Shown one piece after another: positions 52,811 through 61,840 of a stretch of 64,000 nucleotides of DNA. The notes below the pieces were generated by a model that made no database searches, was not told the origin of the DNA, and saw nothing but the letters and a program-made list of their open reading frames with translations. Positions within the stretch are counted from its first letter, which is position 1. Every line of letters begins with the position of its first letter. A program made the position numbers and the translations under genes. Source of the DNA: Iamia sp. SCSIO 61187 (GTDB lineage: Bacteria; Actinomycetota; Acidimicrobiia; Acidimicrobiales; Iamiaceae); assembly GCF_019443745.1 (NCBI RefSeq), contig NZ_CP050948.1, positions 2,732,001 through 2,796,000 on the forward strand, read 5' to 3'.

Positions 52811-54115
52811 TCAGCTCGGGCCGGCGGGGGCGGCGGCGATGCGGGCCCGCAGGAGGCCGAGGGCGGAGATGGTGGCGAACTGGCGGACGCGCAGCCGGTC
52901 GCCGGGCAGCTGGAGTCGCACCGACTCCACGGCACCGGAGATGTCGAGACCGACGAACACGGTGCCGGGCCGCTCGCCGTCCTGCTCGTCGGGGCCGGCC
53001 ACCCCGGTGAGGGCCAGGCCGACGTCCGCACCGAGGACCCGGCGGGCGCCCGTCGCCATGGCCTCGGCCGCCTCCGCCGACACCACCGGTCGGACGGTCA
53101 CGCCGAGCACGTCGTCCTTGACCTCCGTCGCGTAGGACACGATCGACCCCCGGAAGGCCTGCGATGCCCCGGGCACGTCGGTGATGCGGGACGAGACCAG
53201 GCCGCCGGTGAGGGACTCGGCCAGCCCGAGGGTCAGGCCCCGCTCGGTCAGCAGGTCCAGGACCACGCTCTCCATGGTCTGGTCGTCGATGCCGAACACC
53301 AGGTCGGGCCCGAGGACGGCGCGCACCTCGGCCTCTTCGGCGGCGAGCAGGGCGGCGGCGGCCTCGGCGGTGTCGGCCTTGGCCGTCAGACGGACCTTGA
53401 GCCCCTCGATGCCCGAGGCCAGGAAGGCGATGGTGACGGCACCGTGGGCCTCGCCCGCGGCGGCGGCCCGGTCCAGGGCGGTGATGCGGTCGGCCAGCTG
53501 CTCGGCCAGGCCCGACTCGCTCTCGCCCCAGGTGCGGAGGGTGCGGCTGCGGATGACGGCGGTGATGCCGGCCCGGCGCTGGAGGTCGGGGAGGATCGCC
53601 TGCGAGACGATCTCCTTCATCTCGTAGGGCACGCCGGGCACCGCGTAGATGACCTTCTCGACCGGCTCGCCGTCGGGACCGGGCCGGGTGAGCGGGCAGA
53701 TCAGGCCCGGGGCGGTGCCGGGCTGGGGGTCGGCGATGGCGGTGGCCCCCACGGGCACCTCGGCCTGCCGCAGGTTGTTCATCGGCATCCGGCGCCCCCG
53801 CCCGCCGAACATGGCCTCGATGCGGCCGACCACCCCGTCGTCGAGCTCGAGGTCGACCCCCATGACCCGGGCGATGGCGTCCCGGGTGATGTCGTCCTGG
53901 GTCGGTCCCAGCCCGCCGCAGACGATCACCGCGTCGGCCCGGTCGATGGCCTCGCCGATGACCTCGACCATCCGGCCCAGGTTGTCGCCGACCTTGGTCT
54001 GGCGCAGGGAGTCGATGCCGACCAGCGCCAGCTGCTCGCCGATCCAGGAGGAGTTGGTGTCGGTGATCTGCCCCAGGAGGAGCTCGGTCCCGACGGCGAC
54101 CACTTCGCAGCGCAC
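52811..54115 (-). CDS. cinA: CinA-like protein / nicotinamide-nucleotide amidase
   Basis: 434 residues with an N-terminal MoCF-like domain (VVAVGTELLLGQITDTNS, CGGLGPTQDDITRDA) and a C-terminal nicotinamide mononucleotide deamidase domain (LAESLTGGLVSSRITDVPGAS, YATEVKDDVLGV, LTGVAGPDEQDGERPGTVFVGL). Role: NMN salvage and ADP-ribose cleavage in relatives. GTG at 54115 lies 6 bases from a TAGGTT box. In many actinobacteria recA follows; here thpR and ribF do. Confidence 0.95.
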   Translation of the reverse strand: MRCEVVAVGTELLLGQITDTNSSWIGEQLALVGIDSLRQTKVGDNLGRMVEVIGEAIDRADAVIVCGGLGPTQDDITRDAIARVMGVDLELDDGVVGRIEAMFGGRGRRMPMNNLRQAEVPVGATAIADPQPGTAPGLICPLTRPGPDGEPVEKVIYAVPGVPYEMKEIVSQAILPDLQRRAGITAVIRSRTLRTWGESESGLAEQLADRITALDRAAAAGEAHGAVTIAFLASGIEGLKVRLTAKADTAEAAAALLAAEEAEVRAVLGPDLVFGIDDQTMESVVLDLLTERGLTLGLAESLTGGLVSSRITDVPGASQAFRGSIVSYATEVKDDVLGVTVRPVVSAEAAEAMATGARRVLGADVGLALTGVAGPDEQDGERPGTVFVGLDISGAVESVRLQLPGDRLRVRQFATISALGLLRARIAAAPAGPS

Positions 54116-54121
54116 GGCGGC

Positions 54122-54127
54122 AACCTA
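54122..54127 (-). promoter_or_regulatory. -10 box (TAGGTT) for leaderless cinA
   Basis: TAGGTT on the minus strand, 6-base gap to GTG 54115. Confidence 0.55.
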
Positions 54128-54143
54128 ACCGGACCGACGACGA

Positions 54144-54189
54144 GCTCTCGCGGCAGACGGGCGGCCGCGCCCAGAGGTGACGCGAGAGC
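54144..54189. terminator. Nested inverted repeat between two minus-strand genes
   Basis: GCTCTCGCG (54144-54152) pairs with CGCGAGAGC (54181-54189), and inside it GGGCG/CGCCC form a small hairpin. It lies just past the stop at 54198 of the phosphohydrolase gene, upstream of cinA. Possibly a terminator; no T-run. Confidence 0.35.
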
Positions 54190-54197
54190 GCGTGAGG

Positions 54198-55037
54198 TCA
54201 GCGCAGGGCCAGGGCGACGGTGACCGGGCGGTGGTCGGAGACGCCCTCCTCCCCCACCTTGGCGCCCCGCGCCTCGACGTCGGGGCTCACGAGGACGTGG
54301 TCGATGGTGCGCGCCCCGAGGGTGGGGGCATCGGGATCGGTGGCCGGGCGCAGACGGGTGCCGGTGCCGGCGAGGGCGGCGGCCACGGCGGCGGCCTCCT
54401 GGTTGAGGTCGCCGGCGACCACCACGGGCCCCTCGACGGTGGCGACCAGCGCGGCGAGGGCACGGGTCTGGTCCCGCTGCTCGGTCGATCGCCGGGCCGT
54501 GGCCAGGTGGGTCGCCACGACGGTGACGGCGACGCCGGCGACCTCGGTCCGGGCCCGCAGGGCGATGCGCCGCTCCCCGTTCCCGGGCAGCTCGACCACC
54601 TCCACCTCGGTGAGCGGTGCACGCGACAGCAGGGCGACGCCGAAGGCGCTGCCGCGGTCGGCCCAGAAGGCCTCGTCGAAGCCGGCCCGCAGCCGGGCCC
54701 GCCCGACGACGGCGGCCATGGCGTCGCGGTCCAGGGCGGCGGCGAACCGCGATTCGTACTCGAGGTCGTGGTCGTCGCGGAGGTGGGCGACGATCACCGG
54801 CAGGTCGTCCTCGTGGGCCTCCTGGAGGGCGACGACGTCGGGCCGTTCAGCCGCGATGGTGGCGGCGACCCGGTCGAGCGTCGTGGAGCGGGCGCCGCGA
54901 TCGCCCTGCGCTCCCCGCCCGATGTTGTAGGTGGTCACCCGGACCCCGGGCGGCAGCACCTCGGGCGGCAGCCAGCCCCGCCGGCGCAGCCACGCCCGGA
55001 CCACCCAGAGGGCGCGCCGCACGGCCGTCATCGTCAC
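54198..55037 (-). CDS. Endonuclease/exonuclease/phosphatase (EEP) family protein
   Basis: 279-residue EEP-fold hydrolase with TTYNIGRGAQG, ALQEAHEDD (metal-binding Glu), TVVATHLATARR, VVAGDLNQEA and GVSDHRPVTVAL (catalytic His). Relatives act on DNA, phospholipids or sphingomyelin; no signal peptide is obvious, though the N-terminus is basic and hydrophobic. GTG at 55037 overlaps the uvrC stop as GTGA; an ATG two codons later is the alternative start. Co-transcribed with uvrC. Confidence 0.87.
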   Translation of the reverse strand: MTMTAVRRALWVVRAWLRRRGWLPPEVLPPGVRVTTYNIGRGAQGDRGARSTTLDRVAATIAAERPDVVALQEAHEDDLPVIVAHLRDDHDLEYESRFAAALDRDAMAAVVGRARLRAGFDEAFWADRGSAFGVALLSRAPLTEVEVVELPGNGERRIALRARTEVAGVAVTVVATHLATARRSTEQRDQTRALAALVATVEGPVVVAGDLNQEAAAVAAALAGTGTRLRPATDPDAPTLGARTIDHVLVSPDVEARGAKVGEEGVSDHRPVTVALALR

Positions 55038-56893
55038 GGCTCGTGGACCTTGGCGTGCACCGCCTCGGCCACGGCGTCGGGCAGCCACGACAGGGCCTTG
55101 AGCTCCTCGAGCGACGCGGTCTGGACCGCCTTCACCCCGCCCATCTCCTTGGTGAGGCGCTTCTTGCGGGTCTCGCCCAGGCCGGGGATGTCGTCGAGGA
55201 CGGACTTCGTCATCCGCTTGCCGCGCAGGTCGCGGTGGAACGTGATGGCGAAGCGGTGGGACTCGTCCCGGATGCGCTGGAGCAGGTAGAGGGCCTCGGA
55301 CTGCCGCGACAGCCGCACCGGGTCGGCCGTTCCCGGGAGGTAGACCTCCTCGAACCGCTTGGCCAGCGAGGCGGTCGGGATCTCTTCGTCGAGTCCCAGC
55401 TCCTGGAGGACCCGGACGGCGACGCTGAGCTGGCCCTTGCCCCCGTCGACCAGCAGCAGCTGGGGCGGGTAGGAGAAGCGGCCCTCGCGCTCGCTGACCG
55501 GCTTCTCCCGCTCGACCAGGTAGGCGGTAAGGCGCCGGCGCAGCACCTCCTCCATCGCCGCGAAGTCGTCGTTGCCGGCGACGGTCTTGATCTTGAACTT
55601 CCGGTACTGGGACTTCTTGGGCAGGGCGTCCTCGAGGACGACCATCGAGCCGACGTAGTCGGTGCCCTGCAGGTGGCTCATGTCGTAGCACTCGATCCGC
55701 AGCGGCGGCATCGGCAGCCCGAGGGCCTCCTGGAGCTCGTTGAGGGCCTTGGCCCGGCTGTTGTGGTCGCTCGCCCGCTTGAGCCGGTGGCGCACCAGCT
55801 CCTCGTTGGCGTTGCGCGTGACCGTCTCGGCCAGTGCCCGCTTGGGGCCGCGCTGGGCGGTGCGGATCGTGACCCGGCTCCCCCGCTGCTCCTCGAGGAA
55901 GTCCTCGTACAGGTCGAGGTCGTCGGGATCGTCGGGGACGAGGACGGTCTTGGGGAACCCCATCGGCGGCGGCTCCTGGTAGAGCTCGCCCAGCACCCGG
56001 CCGATCAGCTCGCCCTCGGCCAGGTCCTCGACCTTGTCGATGATGAAGCCCTTGCGGCCCAGCACCCGGCCCTTGCGGACGAAGAACACCTGCACGGCGG
56101 CCTCGAGGTCGTCCTCGGCCATGCCGATGACGTCGATGTCCTCGCCCTTCTCGACCACCATCTGCTGGCGCTCGATGGCCTTGCGGACGGCGACGAGCCG
56201 GTCCCGCAGCCGGGCGGCTCGCTCGAACTCGAGGTCGGCCGCGGCGACCTGCATGTCCTTCTCCAGGCGGCGGACGACCTCGTCGGTGTCACCCGAGAGG
56301 AAGCGCAGCAGGTCCTCGACGTAGCCGTCGTAGTCGTGGCGGCTGACCTCGCCGACGCACGGCCCCGAGCACTTCTCGATGTGGAACTGCAGGCACGGCC
56401 GGCCGAGCTTGCGGTGGCTCTCGAACTTGTTGTCCGAGCACGTGCGGAGGGGGAACGTCCGCAGCAGCAGGTCGAGGGTGTCGCGGATCGCGTAGGCGTG
56501 GGCGTAGGGGCCGAAGTAGCGCACGCCCTTGCGGCGCTTGCCCCGCATCACCATGGGCCGGGGCCACTCGTCGCCCACCGTGACGGCGAGGAACGGGTAG
56601 CTCTTGTCGTCGACCAACCGGACGTTGAAGCGGGGCCGGTGCTGCTTGATCAACGAGTACTCGAGCATGAACGCCTCGACGTCGTTGGCGACCTGGATCC
56701 ACTCCACGGTCTCCGCCGACGCGACCATCTGGGCCGTCCGGACGTGCATGTTCTTCGGGTTCTGGAAGTAGTTCGACAGGCGCTGGCGCAGCGACTTGGC
56801 CTTGCCGACGTAGATCACCCGTCCGTGGGCGTCCTTGAACTGGTAGGAGCCGGGAGCGTCGGGGATGGTGCCGGCGGGGGGACGTTGGACCAC
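55034..56893 (-). CDS. uvrC: Excinuclease ABC subunit C
   Basis: Dual-incision nuclease of nucleotide excision repair. The 619 residues show the GIY-YIG-type nuclease (APGSYQFKDAHGRVIYVGKA), a Cys cluster around CLQFHIEKCSGPC, a UVR motif, the RNase H-like C-terminal nuclease (IECYDMSHLQGTDYVGSMVV, LLVDGGKGQL) and helix-hairpin-helix (IPGLGETRKKRL). GTG at 56893 is chosen because the protein then begins just before the GIY-YIG domain and four bases after the upstream stop. uvrC is not next to rapZ, its usual actinobacterial neighbour. Confidence 0.96.
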   Translation of the reverse strand: MVQRPPAGTIPDAPGSYQFKDAHGRVIYVGKAKSLRQRLSNYFQNPKNMHVRTAQMVASAETVEWIQVANDVEAFMLEYSLIKQHRPRFNVRLVDDKSYPFLAVTVGDEWPRPMVMRGKRRKGVRYFGPYAHAYAIRDTLDLLLRTFPLRTCSDNKFESHRKLGRPCLQFHIEKCSGPCVGEVSRHDYDGYVEDLLRFLSGDTDEVVRRLEKDMQVAAADLEFERAARLRDRLVAVRKAIERQQMVVEKGEDIDVIGMAEDDLEAAVQVFFVRKGRVLGRKGFIIDKVEDLAEGELIGRVLGELYQEPPPMGFPKTVLVPDDPDDLDLYEDFLEEQRGSRVTIRTAQRGPKRALAETVTRNANEELVRHRLKRASDHNSRAKALNELQEALGLPMPPLRIECYDMSHLQGTDYVGSMVVLEDALPKKSQYRKFKIKTVAGNDDFAAMEEVLRRRLTAYLVEREKPVSEREGRFSYPPQLLLVDGGKGQLSVAVRVLQELGLDEEIPTASLAKRFEEVYLPGTADPVRLSRQSEALYLLQRIRDESHRFAITFHRDLRGKRMTKSVLDDIPGLGETRKKRLTKEMGGVKAVQTASLEELKALSWLPDAVAEAVHAKVHEP

Positions 56894-56897
56894 GTCC

Positions 56898-58208
56898 CTA
56901 GGGTGCCCGATCCTCCACCGGATCGGCGGCATCGACGGGGGTCCGGTCGACGAGCCAGGCCGTGGCCAGGAGCCCGGCCAACATCGCCAGGTAGTTCCCC
57001 TGGAACGTGCGGGCCGGGATCAGCAGCCCCGCGACGACGAGGGCGGCCGCAGGGGGCAGCGTCATCGGGTGGTGCGGCCAGCGCCGCACGACCTCGCGCG
57101 CGGCAAGCACCCCCAGGACGGCGAAGCCGACCGTGGCCAGCGCCAGCACCGGGCCCCGCACCATGTCGGGGGCGACGGCCGCCAGCCCGAAACCCGAGCT
57201 CGGGTACGGCTCGTCGTTGCGCCCGAGCCAGAAGAGCAGCGTGTCGTTCAGGAAGTCCGCCGGCGACCACAGGAGGAACGGGAGGCACGTCGCCACGAGG
57301 ACGGCGGGGAGCGTCCAGAGGCGCTGGATCTGAGCCCACCCCTCGCGCCGCCACCGCCATGCCAGCCAGAGGGCCACGGGTGGCAACAAGAGGAACTTCA
57401 CCGAGATGGCCAGCGCGAGCAGCAACCCGGCGAGCCGTGGGCGCCGCTCGAGGGACAGCGCGGCCAGGACGAACAGGCTGGCCGCCCAGGTGTCGTTCGT
57501 GCCGTAGCCCAGGTGGACGGCCACGATCATGCCGCTGAAGGCGGACAGGGCGGCGGCGCGCCGCCAGGCGTCGGTCCGCCGGAGGGCGATGGCGACGCAC
57601 GCGGCCACGAAGGTGGCGAGCATGACCCACCGGGGGTCCCCCAGGTCATCGGCCCCGGACACGGCGGCCAGAGGGGTGAGGGCAAGGAACGCTCCCGGCA
57701 GGTACGGGTAGACCGAGCGGATCGGGTTGTCGAAGCTGTCGATGCCGCGCACGCTCAGCCGCCGCCACACCTCGGGCAGATCGTCGCTGAAGTCGGCGGC
57801 GTAGGGGTTGCGGCCGGCGACCACGTCCTCGGCCGCGGCCCGGGTCACGATGACCCCGCCGTCGTGGGCGGCCAGCTGTCCCTCGGGCGGGTCGATGACG
57901 TTGGTGACGGTGCGGGCGGCGGGCATCAGGACGGCGAGGACCAGGACGAGGCCCAGGCCCACCGTCCCCAGACGGGGCCGGAGGGCGGCGAGGGCGAGGG
58001 GCACCGCGACCCCGGTGACCAGCCACAGGGCGCTCAGCCCGGAGATGGCCCCGGGTGCCAGGCCGGCCAGCACCACGCCCACCAGGGCCACCAGCACGGC
58101 CAGGAGCAGGAGTCGCCGACGATCGGGCGCCTCCCGCGCGTCGGCGACGACGGCGCTGGGCGACGGGGCCGCGACCCGGACGGGCGCGGTCGACGACGGA
58201 GAGGCCAC
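56898..58208 (-). CDS. GT87-like membrane glycosyltransferase
   Basis: 436-residue protein with about ten or eleven hydrophobic helices. The first large loop has IDPPEGQLAAHDGGVIV and then DVVAGRNPYAADF, the acidic residue plus GxNPY pattern of GT-C mannosyltransferases (GT87/DUF2029), which use polyprenyl-phosphate sugars outside the membrane. Acceptor unknown. GTG at 58208. Its TAG stop is four bases from the uvrC start, so the two are probably transcribed together. Confidence 0.78.
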   Translation of the reverse strand: MASPSSTAPVRVAAPSPSAVVADAREAPDRRRLLLLAVLVALVGVVLAGLAPGAISGLSALWLVTGVAVPLALAALRPRLGTVGLGLVLVLAVLMPAARTVTNVIDPPEGQLAAHDGGVIVTRAAAEDVVAGRNPYAADFSDDLPEVWRRLSVRGIDSFDNPIRSVYPYLPGAFLALTPLAAVSGADDLGDPRWVMLATFVAACVAIALRRTDAWRRAAALSAFSGMIVAVHLGYGTNDTWAASLFVLAALSLERRPRLAGLLLALAISVKFLLLPPVALWLAWRWRREGWAQIQRLWTLPAVLVATCLPFLLWSPADFLNDTLLFWLGRNDEPYPSSGFGLAAVAPDMVRGPVLALATVGFAVLGVLAAREVVRRWPHHPMTLPPAAALVVAGLLIPARTFQGNYLAMLAGLLATAWLVDRTPVDAADPVEDRAP

Positions 58209-58354
58209 GGGCTCCCATCGGCACCTCCCACCAGCGTGTGAGCGTGAGCTCGGGGCGGACGCTGACCGGGAACAGACGTGCCGGTCGCCAGGTTGGCGTC
58301 AGCAGGACGTACACTCCGTCCCACATCGGCCGGCCTGGTATCCGGCTCCATATC

Positions 58355-58418
58355 GGTTCCGAGACCGACATCCCCGTGGCGAGGCGACCAGGCTGTCCCC
58401 ACCGGTCACATCGGAACC
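58355..58418 (+). promoter_or_regulatory. Possible structured leader of nadA
   Basis: GGTTCCGA (58355-58362) can pair with TCGGAACC (58411-58418), enclosing 48 bases, just before the GGAGG at 58426-58430. A TACACT hexamer near 58310 could be the promoter -10. No known riboswitch pattern recognised. Confidence 0.3.
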
Positions 58419-58440
58419 TCTTCCCGGAGGTCCCAACCTC

Positions 58441-59667
58441 ATGATCCGGATCCAGACCCCGCTCCCCGAGCGGTACACCACTGCACCCATCGACGAGCTC
58501 CACGAGCGGATCGGGGCGGCCAAGGCCACCCTCGGCGACCGGCTGTTCATCCTCGGGCACCACTACCAGCGCGACGAGGTGATGCGCTGGGCCGATGCCC
58601 GGGGCGACTCCTACCGCCTCTCGGTGCTGGCCCAGCAGCGGCCCGAGGCCGAGTACATCGTGTTCTGCGGCGTGCACTTCATGGCCGAGTCGGCCGACGT
58701 CCTCACCGGCGACCACCAGCAGGTGATCCTCCCGGACCTGAACGCCGGGTGCTCGATGGCGGACATGGCCGACCTCGACGAGGTCGAGGAGGCGTGGGAG
58801 GCCCTGGCCGCTGTGGTCGACATCGAGCAGGTCGTGCCGATCACCTACATGAACAGCTCGGCCGACCTGAAGGCGTTCGTGGGCCGGCACGGCGGCGCCG
58901 TCTGCACCTCGACCAACGCCCAGGCCATCCTCGAGTGGGCCCTCACCAAGGACGCCACCCCGGTCCCCGACCTGAGCGTGGCCGACGCCGAGGTGGCCTC
59001 GATCGTCGCCGACGCCCGGGCCCGGGGCCGGAAGGTCCTCTTCTTCCCCGACCAGCACTTGGGCCGCAACACCGGCATCACCATGGGGTTCACCCACGAC
59101 GACATGCGGGTGTGGAACCCCCGCTTCGAGCTGGGCGGGCTCACCGAGGCCGACTGCAAGGACGCCACCTTCCTCCTGTGGAAGGGCCACTGCTCGGTGC
59201 ACCAGCGGTTCCGTCCCGAGCACATCGAGGCCTTCCGGGCCGAGCACCCCGACGGCATCGTCGTCGTGCACCCCGAGTGCAGCCACGACGTCTGCGAGAT
59301 CGCCGACCAGGTGGGCTCGACCGACTACATCATCCGGGCCGTGGCCGCCGCGCCCCCCGGCAGCACCATCGCCGTGGGCACCGAGATCCACCTGGTGCAG
59401 CGGCTCGACGACGAGACGCCGGACAAGACCATCGTGTCGCTCGACCCGCTGATCTGCCCCTGCTCGACCATGTTCCGCATCGACGCCCCCCACCTGGCCT
59501 GGGTCCTCGAGAACCTGGTCGACGGCACCGTCGTCAACCGCATCGACGTCGACGCCGACACCCAGGAGTGGGCCCGGGTCGCCCTCCAGCGCATGCTCGA
59601 CATCACCGCCGCATCGACGGACCCAAAGCCCGTCCCGACCGCGCCGGGCCGCCCCACTGGCGACTGA
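58441..59667 (+). CDS. nadA: Quinolinate synthase
   Basis: [4Fe-4S] enzyme that condenses iminoaspartate and dihydroxyacetone phosphate to quinolinate for NAD synthesis. The 408 residues carry the B. subtilis-type cluster ligands Cys104 (NAGCSMAD), Cys251 (WKGHCSVH) and Cys339 or Cys341 (ICPCSTM), plus ILGHHYQRDEV at the N-terminus and MNSSADLKAF. ATG at 58441 has GGAGG 10 bases upstream. nadB and nadC are not in the window; the gene stands alone between the GT87 gene and a glycan cluster. Confidence 0.96.
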   Translation: MIRIQTPLPERYTTAPIDELHERIGAAKATLGDRLFILGHHYQRDEVMRWADARGDSYRLSVLAQQRPEAEYIVFCGVHFMAESADVLTGDHQQVILPDLNAGCSMADMADLDEVEEAWEALAAVVDIEQVVPITYMNSSADLKAFVGRHGGAVCTSTNAQAILEWALTKDATPVPDLSVADAEVASIVADARARGRKVLFFPDQHLGRNTGITMGFTHDDMRVWNPRFELGGLTEADCKDATFLLWKGHCSVHQRFRPEHIEAFRAEHPDGIVVVHPECSHDVCEIADQVGSTDYIIRAVAAAPPGSTIAVGTEIHLVQRLDDETPDKTIVSLDPLICPCSTMFRIDAPHLAWVLENLVDGTVVNRIDVDADTQEWARVALQRMLDITAASTDPKPVPTAPGRPTGD

Positions 59668-59705
59668 GGGACCTTGGGCGAGCACCGACCAAGCCCTGCG
59701 CATAC

Positions 59706-60815
59706 ATGAAGGTCACCCATCTCATTGCGCCAGTCGCCTCCGGCGGAGGAGAGGCGCTTCTTACTGATCTGTTGCAGACAGGTGCGCCGGTTCTCGACGC
59801 CAAGGTGATCACTGTGGGCGACGCACCCGCGCTCCGTGACGATCTGGCATCGTCAGGTGTCCCATGCATCTCGCTCGGAAGCCGAACGGTCGGGCAAGAA
59901 CGAAGGGGCCGTGCCAGAGAGTTGGCTGGCTCGTTCCCCGTCGTCCGAGAACTACGTCGGCTATTGGTTCAGGACCCACCCGACCTCCTGCACTCGCACG
60001 GCTTCCCCCCATCGCTGCTCGGTGTTCTCACTGCCCCGCATGGCTCACGTCGGGTCTACACCCACCACTACGAGCGCCGACCTCCCGGGCGCATCGAGCA
60101 TGAAGCGCTCCGGCGGATGTTCGATCGCTACGACGCTCTCACGACCCCAGCCGTCCACCTCACTGCTGCCATGAACCAGCACTTCCCCACGCTCCGGCGT
60201 CCCTTCACCACGTTGCCGATCGGCGTCGACGACGCGTTCGCCCATGGTCGCCCGGATCCAGTCTGGCGGTCGCGGCTCCCGGACGGCGCTGCGGTGGGGG
60301 TGTGCGTCGGACGCCTCATCGCATCCAAGAACCAGGCAGCGGTGATCGATGCAGTCGCCTCACTCTCAGCCGTCGATCGAGATCGTCTCGGGATCCTGCT
60401 TGTCGGCTCTGGACCGGCCGAAAGGGAGCTTCGTCAGCGGGTGGCCGATGCGGGCCTCGAAGACCGGGTCGTGCTCGTCGGACAGATCTCACGTGCTCGG
60501 ATGCCTGACCTCTTAGCGAGCGTCGACTTCGGTCTCTTCCCCACCTTGTCCGAAGCGTCGAGCGTTGCCGCCGCTGAGGCTCTCGCCGCCGGGCTACCGA
60601 TCGTGCATCTCGACATCCCTTCCATGCGGGAGACCGTCGACGACGCCGGGATCATCGCCGCACCGGGGGGCCTCGCGACCGCCATGCTCTCGATGGCCGA
60701 CCGCCACGCCGACCTGGCGCCAATCGCACGCCGGCGCGGCGCCGGGTCGCTGATGTCGGTCGTGCGAGAGTGCTGGATGGACCTCTACTCGGGCGTTGTC
60801 GCGGGCGACCCTTGA
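59706..60815 (+). CDS. Glycosyltransferase, GT4-like (GT-B fold)
   Basis: 369 residues: N-terminal acceptor domain with VASGGGEALLTDLL and LLHSHGFPPSLLGVL, C-terminal nucleotide-sugar domain with VGVCVGRLIASKNQAAVIDA, LLVGSGPAERELR, VLVGQISRARMPDLLASVD and the donor-binding PTLSEASSVAAAEALAAGLPIV. Sugar and acceptor unknown. First gene of a lower-GC stretch whose codon use is visibly different (more A/T at third positions). Its 3' end overlaps the next, convergent gene by 31 bases. Confidence 0.9.
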   Translation: MKVTHLIAPVASGGGEALLTDLLQTGAPVLDAKVITVGDAPALRDDLASSGVPCISLGSRTVGQERRGRARELAGSFPVVRELRRLLVQDPPDLLHSHGFPPSLLGVLTAPHGSRRVYTHHYERRPPGRIEHEALRRMFDRYDALTTPAVHLTAAMNQHFPTLRRPFTTLPIGVDDAFAHGRPDPVWRSRLPDGAAVGVCVGRLIASKNQAAVIDAVASLSAVDRDRLGILLVGSGPAERELRQRVADAGLEDRVVLVGQISRARMPDLLASVDFGLFPTLSEASSVAAAEALAAGLPIVHLDIPSMRETVDDAGIIAAPGGLATAMLSMADRHADLAPIARRRGAGSLMSVVRECWMDLYSGVVAGDP

Positions 60816-61840
60816 CCGATCCCGACGACGTCGAGCGCAGCCTCACGGAACCGCTGGTGGGCAGCCTCGACCGCCTCTCGGCCTGCACGGCTCACACGCT
60901 CCCGCACCGCTGGGTCCTCAGCACGTCGCAGGGCCTCCCGCCAGGCTCCGACATCGGCGCCAGGCTCAACCAGGAACCCGGTCACGCCGTCCTCGATCTG
61001 CTCTACGATGCCGTCCACGGCAGAGGCAATCGGTGGAGCGCCGCACATTTGTGCGAGTACCACTGCGCCGCTCTGCGTGGCGTGGTGGTACGGAAGGATG
61101 GACGCGTCCGCCCCGGCCACCGTCGCCACCAGATCCCCCGGGTCGAGGAAGCGGTCGACGGACTGCGCAGCTGGCACCTCGGGTGCGCCGACGCCTGCGA
61201 GGGCGAACACCCAAGTTGAGTCGTCGATCGCGGCTAGCTCGGCCATCAGCGCGGTGCCCTTGTACGGCTTTCGGAGCACACCGAACTGGAGGGCGAGCAG
61301 ACGACCAGAGGGGTCGGCAGCGATCACGCTTTCACCACTGTGGGCCAGCATCCCGACGGGCTGGGGATGGGGCACCACCCGGACATCGTTGCGATCGATC
61401 CGGTCGGCGACCGCCGCAGTATGGGCCACCACCGTGTCGGCCCGACGCACCAAGTGGGACAGGCCGATGTGACTGCCTTCACCCCGGTGGTGAAGGCGGT
61501 GGTCATGCACAATGAGGATCAGCCGGGCGCCCACACTCCGCGCGGCCCGGTGCACTGCTTCCTCCAGCAGAGGAACCACGTAGTTCTGGACCACGACCAC
61601 GTCGGGGCGGCGCTCGCGGATCAGGGCCGCAGCCCGGCGGCACAACCGTGCGTGGACGAGCGCGGCCGGCCCCCCGTCCGGCGAGCTGACCACTGGCACG
61701 GGCCCGTCGCCCAACTCCCGCCCCTCACGTGTGACGACGGTTGTGGCCGAGCCCGCCGCCCCGATCTCAAGAGCCCAAGCCTCGGTGGTCTGGGCGATGC
61801 CGCCGCGCCCGAGCCAATCGACGAGCAGGACATCGATCAT
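60785..61840 (-). CDS. Glycosyltransferase, GT4-like
   Basis: 351 residues of a GT-B glycosyltransferase: N-terminal LLVDWLGRGGIAQTTEAW and DVVVVQNYVVPLLEEAV, then LALQFGVLRKPYKGTALMAELA, FALAGVGAPEV, VATVAGADASILPYHHATQSGAVVLAQMCGAPPIAS and DGVTGFLVEPGADVGAWREAL. ATG at 61840 overlaps the flippase stop as ATGA, so GT2, flippase and this gene form one minus-strand operon. It ends inside the 3' end of the convergent glycosyltransferase, a 31-base overlap. Confidence 0.87.
   Translation of the reverse strand: MIDVLLVDWLGRGGIAQTTEAWALEIGAAGSATTVVTREGRELGDGPVPVVSSPDGGPAALVHARLCRRAAALIRERRPDVVVVQNYVVPLLEEAVHRAARSVGARLILIVHDHRLHHRGEGSHIGLSHLVRRADTVVAHTAAVADRIDRNDVRVVPHPQPVGMLAHSGESVIAADPSGRLLALQFGVLRKPYKGTALMAELAAIDDSTWVFALAGVGAPEVPAAQSVDRFLDPGDLVATVAGADASILPYHHATQSGAVVLAQMCGAPPIASAVDGIVEQIEDGVTGFLVEPGADVGAWREALRRAEDPAVRERVSRAGREAVEAAHQRFREAALDVVGIGQGSPATTPE

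Noticed and set aside
54144-54189. Fourth dispersed repeat family
   Set aside because: The 9-bp arms with an inner hairpin look like a gene-end structure; no second copy noticed in the window.
58441-59667. nadA-motif (NAD-I) riboswitch before nadA
   Set aside because: The leader has some pairing but I cannot match the conserved nadA-motif core; kept only as a weak structured-leader call.
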